Shown in pieces: positions 6,273-11,416 of a DNA stretch of 11,416 bases. The translations under genes and the position numbers were made by a program. The notes below the pieces were generated by a model. It searched no databases and had not been told where the DNA came from. It saw nothing but the letters and a program-made list of their open reading frames with translations. Position 1 is the stretch's first letter. Each line of letters starts with the position of its first letter. This DNA comes from an uncultured Bacillus sp. Its GTDB lineage: Bacteria > Bacillota > Bacilli > Bacillales > DSM-1321. Location of the stretch: assembly GCA_934215995.1 (NCBI GenBank), contig CAKQBC010000045.1:1-11416 (forward strand). Reading direction: 5' to 3'.

Positions 6273-6791
6273 TTATTTCGTTTTGATGTATTCTTTCTCC
6301 ACACCGTCTGCGTACCTGATATCAAGCTCGAATTTCGTATAGTTCTCATCGAGTTCAAAGGATTTGATTACTTCGTTGATTACCTCTTCATTGGCTGTGT
6401 TTTGGTCGAATGAGAAATTTTTGAATCTGTTGTTTAGTTCCTGGTAGGCTTCTTCACCGGATAATATCTGGTTGTTGTTGTCGTCTTCAATCTTGGCTTC
6501 ACGGTCATACCGTTCGTTGTCATAATCGACTTCAAATGATTTGTTTGCACCGTAGTCTACGTCAAGCTCGAAGGATGTAAAAGGCAAATTGGCTGTGTCA
6601 GTGCTGTCCCGGTCCGCAGCGGTTCCATTTTCGGCGTTACCCTGGCCGGTGTCTGTATTGCCTTCCTGTTCTGTCGGCGTATTATCATTATTTGCGTCAT
6701 TATTGCCATCCGTGTTATCATTGCCGTTTCCGCAGGCAGAGACAAAAATGAGCATGGATAGTATAAGGGTTGATAGTAAGCTTTTTTTCAT
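6273..6791 (-). CDS. YusW-like lipoprotein
   Basis: A 172-residue predicted lipoprotein exported and anchored on the outer face of the membrane. The signal peptide MKKSLLSTLILSML ends in the lipobox VSAC, with Cys20 as the lipid site. Residues 21-70 are a low-complexity N/D/T/G/E linker without hydrophobics. The folded part (about 70-172) has two similar beta-rich segments: FELDVDYGANKSFEVDYD and KFELDIRYADGVEKEYI, separated by a helical region. This resembles the YusW-like family of Bacillus lipoproteins; the biochemical role of that family is unknown. The ATG at 6791 is chosen over the in-frame GTG at 6800 because GAGGTG lies six bases before it and the GTG is itself part of that RBS. It is monocistronic and convergent with mntD. 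The lipoprotein call is firm; the family name is moderately sure. Confidence 0.85.
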   Translation of the reverse strand: MKKSLLSTLILSMLIFVSACGNGNDNTDGNNDANNDNTPTEQEGNTDTGQGNAENGTAADRDSTDTANLPFTSFELDVDYGANKSFEVDYDNERYDREAKIEDDNNNQILSGEEAYQELNNRFKNFSFDQNTANEEVINEVIKSFELDENYTKFELDIRYADGVEKEYIKTK

Positions 6792-6935
6792 CTGTAGCAC
6801 CTCATTTTGTATTGGATTTTATCACTATCTGAAAATAGTTATTGCCTTTATGGTAAGAGGATAAACATCTAAATTAAATAATAAGCAAACAAGAAGGATT
6901 TCGAAAAGTAAGAATTATTTTAATATTTTTTTAAA

Positions 6936-6964
6936 TTGATTTATTTACCAAATAGGCATATTAT
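6936..6964 (+). promoter_or_regulatory. Sigma-A promoter of the peptide transporter gene
   Basis: TTGATT (6936-6941) and TATTAT (6959-6964) stand 17 bases apart, in an AT-rich stretch. Transcription would begin near 6971, leaving a leader of about 105 bases. Confidence 0.6.
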
Positions 6965-6994
6965 ATTTTCTATTCAGAAAATTACGTAAGGGGA

Positions 6995-7031
6995 ATATTC
7001 CGAAAATTTAATGAAATTTCTTCCGGAATAT
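6995..7031 (+). promoter_or_regulatory. Imperfect palindrome in the peptide transporter leader
   Basis: ATATTCCG (6995-7002) faces CGGAATAT (7024-7031), with AAATTT elements inside both arms. It falls within the predicted 5' untranslated region, 43 bases before the start codon. No T-run follows, so it is not a simple terminator. An operator or an mRNA structure is possible. No known riboswitch is recognised. Confidence 0.4.
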
Positions 7032-7074
7032 GGGAGCGTATATTTTCAGCGAATATTTAGGGGGAGACATAAAA

Positions 7075-8568
7075 ATGAAAACTACGAAAAAACAATCCAT
7101 CGTGGAAAGCGTGCCTCAAAAGGGTTTTTTCGGACACCCTAAAGGACTGTTTACACTGTTTTTCACAGAGTTCTGGGAACGCTTCTCCTACTATGGCATG
7201 CGTGCCATTTTGCTTTATTATTTGTACACGGAGGTCTCTAAAGGCGGGCTTGGGCTTGAAGAAACGACAGCAATGTCCATTTACGCCATCTATGGATCGC
7301 TGGTGTATATGTCCGGTATCATCGGGGGCTGGGTTGCCGACCGTTTGTTCGGGACAAGCCGGACCGTATTCTATGGCGGAATCCTGATTATGATCGGCCA
7401 TATCTTGCTGGCACTTCCGGCAGGATTGCCTGCATTCTTTGCGAGTATGGCGTTTATCGTAATCGGTACTGGATTCCTGAAGCCGAATGTATCCAATGTT
7501 GTCGGGGATTTGTACGCACCGGATGACAACAGAAGGGATTCAGGCTTCAGCATATTCTACATGGGCATCAACCTGGGTGCTTTCCTTGCTCCGATCGTTG
7601 TTGCGGCGTTAAGTGAAGAATACAATTACCATGCAGGATTTGCAGCAGCAGCTGTAGGTATGTTCATCGGGTTGATTGTTTTCGTTGTGACGAAAAAGAA
7701 AAATCTTGGGCTTGCCGGCATGCATGTTCCGAATCCGCTGTTGCCTGAGGAGCGCAAGAAAACATTCACAATCATCGGAACTGGTGCTGCGGTCATTGCC
7801 GCTTCGCTCGGAATCCTGATTGCCATTGACTGGATGACGATCGACCGCTTTACGATGCTCGTATCGGTGATTGCTATCATCATCCCGATTGCTTACTTTA
7901 CCGTTATGTACAGAAGCCCGAAAACGGATGATGATGAGCGTTCACGCTTGATTGCCTATATTCCGCTGTTCATTGCCTCTGTTATGTTCTGGTCAATCCA
8001 GGAACAGGGAGCGAGCCTTTTGGGGTTGTTCGCGGATAAAAGGACAGACCTGAATTTCTTCGGGTATGAAATTCCGCCGGCATTGTTCCAGTCATTGAAC
8101 CCAATCTTCATCATTATCTTTGCGCCTATCTTTGCATGGTTATGGACGAAGCTTGGGAACAGGCAGCCATCTACCGCCAAGAAATTCTCGCTGGCGTTAT
8201 TCTTTGCAGGGTTGTCCTTCTTAGTCATGATGATGCCAGTTATGCTGTACGGCAAGGAAGCGCTTGTTAATCCAATGTGGCTGGTATTAAGCTTCTTCCT
8301 GGTTGTCCTTGGTGAGCTATGCCTGTCGCCTGTCGGATTATCAGCTACAACCAAGCTGGCGCCGAAAGCTTTCGCGGCTCAGACAATGAGCCTTTGGTTC
8401 TTGTCGAGTGCTGCTGCGCAGGCGATCAATGCCCAGGTTGTCAAATTCTATAATGAAGATACAGAAATGGTCTACTTCGGCGCGATAGGCGGGGTATCCA
8501 TCGTACTTGGATTAGTCCTTCTGTTCCTGGCGCCAACGATTCAGCGCTTTATGAAGGGCGTAAGGTAA
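7075..8568 (+). CDS. dtpT: POT-family proton-coupled di/tripeptide transporter
   Basis: A 497-residue membrane protein of the proton-dependent oligopeptide transporter family (major facilitator fold), importing di- and tripeptides with protons. Diagnostic motifs are present: ExxERFSYYG with Glu32, Glu35 and Arg36 in the first helix (proton coupling and peptide carboxylate binding), GGWVADRLFG (84-93), GTGFLKPNVSNVVGDLY (131-147), FYMGINLGAF (161-170) and FWxxxEQGAS with Glu310 in helix 7. Length and motif set are those of bacterial DtpT proteins. AGGGGGAGA lies about 6 bases before the ATG at 7075; a further upstream in-frame ATG at 7030 lacks an RBS. It is monocistronic, with a promoter at 6936 and a terminator after the stop. 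No protease or peptidase is next to it. Confidence 0.95.
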   Translation: MKTTKKQSIVESVPQKGFFGHPKGLFTLFFTEFWERFSYYGMRAILLYYLYTEVSKGGLGLEETTAMSIYAIYGSLVYMSGIIGGWVADRLFGTSRTVFYGGILIMIGHILLALPAGLPAFFASMAFIVIGTGFLKPNVSNVVGDLYAPDDNRRDSGFSIFYMGINLGAFLAPIVVAALSEEYNYHAGFAAAAVGMFIGLIVFVVTKKKNLGLAGMHVPNPLLPEERKKTFTIIGTGAAVIAASLGILIAIDWMTIDRFTMLVSVIAIIIPIAYFTVMYRSPKTDDDERSRLIAYIPLFIASVMFWSIQEQGASLLGLFADKRTDLNFFGYEIPPALFQSLNPIFIIIFAPIFAWLWTKLGNRQPSTAKKFSLALFFAGLSFLVMMMPVMLYGKEALVNPMWLVLSFFLVVLGELCLSPVGLSATTKLAPKAFAAQTMSLWFLSSAAAQAINAQVVKFYNEDTEMVYFGAIGGVSIVLGLVLLFLAPTIQRFMKGVR

Positions 8569-8590
8569 AATTTTCTGAAATGTTTTGAAA

Positions 8591-8619
8591 AGGGATCAGC
8601 AGCTGCTGGTCCTTTTTTT
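8591..8619 (+). terminator. Terminator of the peptide transporter gene
   Basis: A G/C-rich near-palindrome, GGGATCAGCAG followed directly by CTGCTGGTCC, runs into seven T residues (8613-8619). It starts 23 bases after the dtpT stop, a classic Rho-independent terminator. Confidence 0.85.
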
Positions 8620-8769
8620 GCGTCGGTTTTTATTCTCAAGTATGGCTGTAAACAGTTATTCACTGTCCTTTCATGGTTTTCTTGCATGTGAATTCTATAC
8701 TAAGGAAAAGGGGAACTGTAAGGATAATTGATCATGAAAGTGAATATGCAAAAAAAAGATTTTCAGGAG

Positions 8770-8799
8770 TGAACGATTCAGCCTGTTCGTTCGTATTAT
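8770..8799 (+). promoter_or_regulatory. Candidate sigma-Y autoregulatory promoter
   Basis: TGAACG (8770-8775) and CGTATTAT (8792-8799) are separated by 16 bases, the AAC / CGT arrangement of ECF sigma promoters and close to my recollection of the B. subtilis sigY promoter (TGAACG with CGTC). The site lies 40-70 bases upstream of sigY. The inverted repeat GAACGA-N10-TCGTTC (8771-8792) spans the -35 and the edge of the -10. The gap from the dtpT terminator to here (8620-8769) holds no other feature I can support. Confidence 0.6.
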
Positions 8800-8840
8800 C
8801 ATTTGAGTAAGAAAGAAGGGAAGGTCCGGGAGTGAAGCAA

Positions 8841-9380
8841 ATGCCAACCGAGGAAGAACAGCTGATAAAGATGGCGAAAGCGGGTGACGAGACAGCTTTT
8901 GCCCGGCTTTTTCAACTGTATTATCCGTTTTTATATAAATACATAGTGAAAATAACGATGAATGTGGACTTGGCTGACGACCTGATCCAGGAAACGATGC
9001 TGAAATCGTATTTGCATATAAAGGCATATAACGGCGCTTCCAAGTTTTCCAGCTGGATGATCACAATCGCCACAAGGACGTATATCGATTATGTCAGAAA
9101 GCGGAAACGGGAAAGAGGCATATACAAACGGCTTGCTGATGAGGCCGGTGACATGCTGAAGTGGCGTATGCAGCATAACCAGGATGAATCCGCCGATCTC
9201 ATTGAATCGATCGGGAACCTGGAGCCGATGTACCGGATTCCTTTGCTGTTGAAGCATTACTATGGCTATTCCTATAAGGAAATCGCCGCGATGCTTGATA
9301 TGAGAGAAGGAACGGTGAAATCAAGAGTCAATAAGAGCATTTCGCTTGTCAGGAAAGGAATGGATGAAGATGGAGAATAA
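8841..9380 (+). CDS. sigY: ECF RNA polymerase sigma factor SigY
   Basis: A 179-residue extracytoplasmic-function sigma factor. Region 2 spans about residues 25-92: FLYKYIVKITMNVDLADDLI with the core-binding DDLIQETMLKSY, then the -10 recognition part SKFSSWMITIATRTYIDYVRKRKR. Region 4 spans about 125-175, with the helix-turn-helix YGYSYKEIAAMLDMREGTVKSR. No anti-sigma or sensor domain is fused. Identification as SigY rests on its length (B. subtilis SigY is also about 178 residues) and on the exact match of downstream gene order to yxlCDEFG. The ATG at 8841 has GGGAG eight bases upstream; an in-frame GTG at 8832 preceded by AAGGGAAGG is possible and would add three residues. The candidate promoter at 8770 suggests the sigma factor drives its own operon. 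Confidence 0.9.
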   Translation: MPTEEEQLIKMAKAGDETAFARLFQLYYPFLYKYIVKITMNVDLADDLIQETMLKSYLHIKAYNGASKFSSWMITIATRTYIDYVRKRKRERGIYKRLADEAGDMLKWRMQHNQDESADLIESIGNLEPMYRIPLLLKHYYGYSYKEIAAMLDMREGTVKSRVNKSISLVRKGMDEDGE

Positions 9381-9684
9381 AAAGACAGTTGAAGAGATTA
9401 AAAGTGCTTTTGAACGAATAGACTCAATCTATGATAGCGAAGCGCCTTCGGCTCCGGTGCTGGCAGCGATGCTTGCAGAGAAGAAACGGATTTATATGCG
9501 GGAGCTGAAGCGTGATTTGGGAATCTTTCTTTCCGTCTCTTTCGTTCTGGCCGCATTGCTTGTCGCGTTGTTATGGAATGCGCCGGCGGTTTATTTGGCT
9601 GTCCAGGCACTCGGGTTCGTCGCAATCTTTGTTTATGTCTATCGGCAAAAGAAAAACCGGCATAAGGAGGGGCGGCCATTATGA
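9370..9684 (+). CDS. yxlC: YxlC-like small membrane protein, probable sigma-Y regulator
   Basis: A 104-residue protein with a charged N-terminal cytoplasmic part (ENKKTVEEIKSAFERIDSIYD, residues 2-22) and two membrane segments at about 50-69 and 73-92, ending in a basic tail. It overlaps the end of sigY by 11 bases. Size, topology and position match B. subtilis YxlC, reported with YxlD as a negative regulator of sigma-Y. The assignment rests on synteny and topology more than recognisable sequence. The start is uncertain: the ATG at 9364 lies only 4 bases from the AGGAAAGGA site, the ATG at 9370 about 10 bases from it. A role in holding sigma-Y at the membrane is inferred. Confidence 0.78.
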   Translation: MENKKTVEEIKSAFERIDSIYDSEAPSAPVLAAMLAEKKRIYMRELKRDLGIFLSVSFVLAALLVALLWNAPAVYLAVQALGFVAIFVYVYRQKKNRHKEGRPL

Positions 9685-9908
9685 ATTATACGTTAAGCGG
9701 CTTGCCGCTCAAAACGCAGGTTGTGATCTGGATATTCACTGTGATGCTCCTGCTCGTGCAAAGCACATGGATTTTCCTGTCGGCTAGGAAGAGAGGGAAG
9801 AACCCGTGGTTCTGGGGATTGATTGGGTTGCTGAATATTCCTTCCTCGGCGATTCTGTATTACTTGTTTGTCATTTATCCTGAAAAAAGGAAGGAGAAAA
9901 AGAGATGA
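9681..9908 (+). CDS. yxlD: YxlD-like anti-sigma-Y component, PLDc_N-type membrane protein
   Basis: A 75-residue protein with two membrane segments (about 12-34 and 43-65) linked by a basic turn ARKRGKNPWFWG and followed by a lysine/arginine tail. The turn plus second helix (NPWFWGLIGLLNIPSSAILYYL) is the short PLDc_N-type motif found in YxlD and YxlE and at the N-terminus of cardiolipin synthases. It overlaps yxlC in ATGA, with AAGGAGGGG ahead of its ATG, so translation is coupled. YxlD is described in B. subtilis as acting with YxlC against sigma-Y. It is too short to have any catalytic domain. Confidence 0.8.
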   Translation: MNYTLSGLPLKTQVVIWIFTVMLLLVQSTWIFLSARKRGKNPWFWGLIGLLNIPSSAILYYLFVIYPEKRKEKKR

Positions 9909-10102
9909 ATGAATCTGTTGATTTAATACAGCTTTTAGTGCCTGTTTTGGTCTTGCAGCTGATCTTGATGGCGACAGCACTGGTAAGCTGCCTGAAGCAA
10001 AAAGAAACGAACGGGCCTAAATGGCTTTGGATCATCGTAATCGTATTCTTGAATATTGTGGGGCCGATCCTCTATTTTATACTTGGCCGGAAAGAGAGAT
10101 GA
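9905..10102 (+). CDS. yxlE: YxlE-like PLDc_N-type small membrane protein
   Basis: A 65-residue protein with two membrane segments (about 7-29 and 39-60) and the same helix-turn-helix plan as its upstream neighbour: a charged turn KQKETNGPKWLW, then IIVIVFLNIVGPILYFILGRKER. The NxxGPILYF and GRK-type ending are typical of the PLDc_N family. It overlaps yxlD in ATGA and is preceded by AAGGAGAAAAAGAG. It matches B. subtilis YxlE (62 residues) in size and place. Its role in the sigma-Y system is unclear, either as an accessory anti-sigma element or as a partner of the ABC transporter. Confidence 0.8.
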   Translation: MNESVDLIQLLVPVLVLQLILMATALVSCLKQKETNGPKWLWIIVIVFLNIVGPILYFILGRKER

Positions 10103-10109
10103 TTGACTG

Positions 10110-10985
10110 ATGTCGCTCAAAGTCGAGCATTTGACGAAAACCTTCGGGCAAACCGAAGTTGTTAAGGATGTATCTTTTTCGATTGATAAAGGTACATGTT
10201 GTTCTCTTATAGGCCCGAACGGGGCGGGGAAAACTACTTTGCTGCGGATGCTTGCCGGATTGCTTGCACCCGACAGCGGAACGATATCGCTGCATGCCGA
10301 TCCGCATTGGAAAAAGAAGGTCGGCTATTTGCCACAGATTCCAAACTTTTACGCGTGGATGACGGCAGATGAATTTTTGACCTTTATGGGAAAACTCTCC
10401 AAACTGGACCGTCTGGAAAGCAGGATTGGCGATGTTTTGGAAGGGGTGGGGCTGAAGGATGCCCGCCATAAGCAGATCGGCGATTTCTCGGGAGGGATGA
10501 AACAGCGCCTCGGATTTGCACAGGCGCTTCTGCACGAGCCGGAATACCTGTTTCTTGATGAGCCTGTATCTGCACTTGACCCGATCGGCAGGCGGGAAGT
10601 GATGGACATTCTGAAGAAGCTTAAAGAAACAACGACCATTTTTTATTCCACACATGTATTGCATGATGCGGAAGAGGTCAGTGATGAAGTCATGCTGATG
10701 AAGGAGGGTGCGATATTGGCGTACGGGAGCCTTGAAGAGCTTCTTACATCAGCAGAACGGGCCTTTAGGGTAGAGGCATCCGGACCGCTGCCTGATGAGC
10801 TTGCCGGCTGCGGCTTCGTGAAGAATTTCAATCGAAACGGGGCTTTCAGCGCCGATATCGTATTGTACCGGAATGAGCAAAAAACCGATCTTCTCCGGTG
10901 GTGCATCGATCATAGCATCGATCTGGTCCTGTTCCAGCAAAAGAAACAGTCTTTGGAATCGGTCTTTATGGAGGTGATTGACTGA
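10110..10985 (+). CDS. yxlF: ABC transporter ATP-binding protein YxlF
   Basis: A 291-residue ATPase subunit of an ABC-2 type transporter. All nucleotide-binding motifs are intact: Walker A GPNGAGKTT (35-43), Q-loop Gln76 (GYLPQIP), signature FSGGMKQRLG (127-136), Walker B YLFLDEP (146-152), D-loop SALD and the H-loop His182 (FYSTHVLHDAEEV). The C-terminal 90 residues are a variable domain usual in the CcmA/NatA-like group. It follows yxlE by seven bases and has only a weak RBS (GAGAGATG), so it is probably translated by coupling. It overlaps the permease gene in TGATG. Place and length match B. subtilis YxlF (about 295 residues). The substrate is unknown; export of a toxic or envelope-active compound is a reasonable guess. 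Confidence 0.9.
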   Translation: MSLKVEHLTKTFGQTEVVKDVSFSIDKGTCCSLIGPNGAGKTTLLRMLAGLLAPDSGTISLHADPHWKKKVGYLPQIPNFYAWMTADEFLTFMGKLSKLDRLESRIGDVLEGVGLKDARHKQIGDFSGGMKQRLGFAQALLHEPEYLFLDEPVSALDPIGRREVMDILKKLKETTTIFYSTHVLHDAEEVSDEVMLMKEGAILAYGSLEELLTSAERAFRVEASGPLPDELAGCGFVKNFNRNGAFSADIVLYRNEQKTDLLRWCIDHSIDLVLFQQKKQSLESVFMEVID

Positions 10986-11416
10986 TGTCTGTCTATTTAT
11001 CTCTCATAGGAAAAGAGTTCCTCGGTTTCTGGAGGAGCAAAAAGTGGATTTGGATGCCGATTGTTTTTATGCTGCTTTCGCTCATGCAGCCGATAACGCT
11101 GTACTACATGGAGGATATCCTGAAAATGGGGGGCGGGCTTCCGGAAGGCGCCATTTTTCAAATGCCTGCGCAGACCGGAGGGGAAGTGCTGGCTTCCGTG
11201 CTGTCCCAGCTTGATACATTGGGGGTGCTTCTCGTGATTGTGTCAGTAATGGGGGCAATTCCGGAGGAACGGAAAAGCGGTTCGCTTACCTTTTTGCTTG
11301 TACGTCCTGTCTCTGCCTTTCAGCTTGTGTCCGCCAAAACATGCGCCCATGGTTTTCTGCTGATTCTCTCGTTTGCGTCAGGGTATTTGCTGTCGTTGTA
11401 TTACACGGCTATTTTG
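10985..11416 (+). CDS. yxlG: ABC-2 type permease YxlG, N-terminal part (runs off right edge)
   Basis: The first 144 codons of an ABC transporter permease, open to the window end. The ATG lies within TGATG, overlapping the yxlF stop, with GGAGGTGATT at an ideal distance. A hydrophobic segment spans about residues 22-41, followed by an outside loop (MEDILKMGGGLPEGAIFQ), a second near 79-92, then EERKSGSLTFLLVRPVS (94-110), the charged cytoplasmic motif common in ABC-2 permeases, and a further helix near 122-142. About half of the protein is expected to be missing (B. subtilis YxlG is about 259 residues). It would pair with YxlF. No terminator or further gene can be judged from this window. Confidence 0.88.
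   Translation, partial: MSVYLSLIGKEFLGFWRSKKWIWMPIVFMLLSLMQPITLYYMEDILKMGGGLPEGAIFQMPAQTGGEVLASVLSQLDTLGVLLVIVSVMGAIPEERKSGSLTFLLVRPVSAFQLVSAKTCAHGFLLILSFASGYLLSLYYTAIL

Noticed and set aside
5723..6358. Minus-strand 211-codon frame
   Set aside because: It spans mntD, the terminator and part of the lipoprotein gene; composition is arginine/histidine/glutamine-rich, typical of an antisense shadow.
6995..7031. Palindrome as a T-box or simple terminator-type attenuator
   Set aside because: No T-run follows, and no T-box or known riboswitch consensus is visible in the short leader.
7030..7074. Upstream start for the peptide transporter at 7030
   Set aside because: No RBS precedes it, and the strong AGGGGGAGA site serves the ATG at 7075.

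Overview
The window reads as ordinary chromosome from a moderate-GC Bacillota, most likely a member of the Bacillaceae. The evidence is strong GGAGG-type ribosome binding sites, sigma-A promoters with 17-bp spacers, a manganese uptake operon (mntABCD) with a MntR-type operator, and a whole operon matching Bacillus subtilis sigY-yxlCDEFG. The species cannot be named from this sequence.

Layout. Positions 1-547 (minus) hold the start of an unrecognised gene that runs off the left edge. Positions 554-1083 carry no gene but hold two direct copies of a ~110-bp intergenic repeat, each with a G/C-rich hairpin. An alpha/beta hydrolase (1084-1842, minus) and a Dps mini-ferritin (1976-2413, minus) follow. 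The mnt operon runs rightward from 2669 to 6115 and ends at a terminator shared with a convergent YusW-like lipoprotein gene (6273-6791, minus). A POT-family di/tripeptide transporter (7075-8568, plus) has its own promoter, a leader with an imperfect palindrome, and a terminator. From 8770 to the right edge lies the sigma-Y operon: sigma factor, two or three small membrane proteins (anti-sigma candidates), an ABC ATPase, and the first 144 codons of an ABC-2 permease cut by the window end.

How the genes work together. dps and mntABCD are divergent neighbours with a shared theme of iron/manganese balance and oxidative stress. mntA carries a convincing MntR box just downstream of its -10. The sigma-Y operon looks autoregulated: TGAACG and CGTATTAT sit 16 bp apart upstream of sigY, inside a GAACGA-N10-TCGTTC inverted repeat. 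Its genes are translationally coupled by ATGA and TGATG overlaps.

The most striking observation is inside mntB, the ATPase gene of the Mn transporter. About 49 codons covering the LSGGQ signature, Walker B and D-loop are missing. In their place is a ~69-bp piece that translates, in a different frame, to a clean SGNH/GDSL-esterase block (PAVVIISIGGNDFLRKL). Both flanks remain well-conserved mntB, in the same frame as each other. This is either a patchwork deletion-plus-insertion that inactivates the gene or an assembly/sequencing chimera. It does not look like a new functional system. The rest of the window is well-understood housekeeping and regulatory material.
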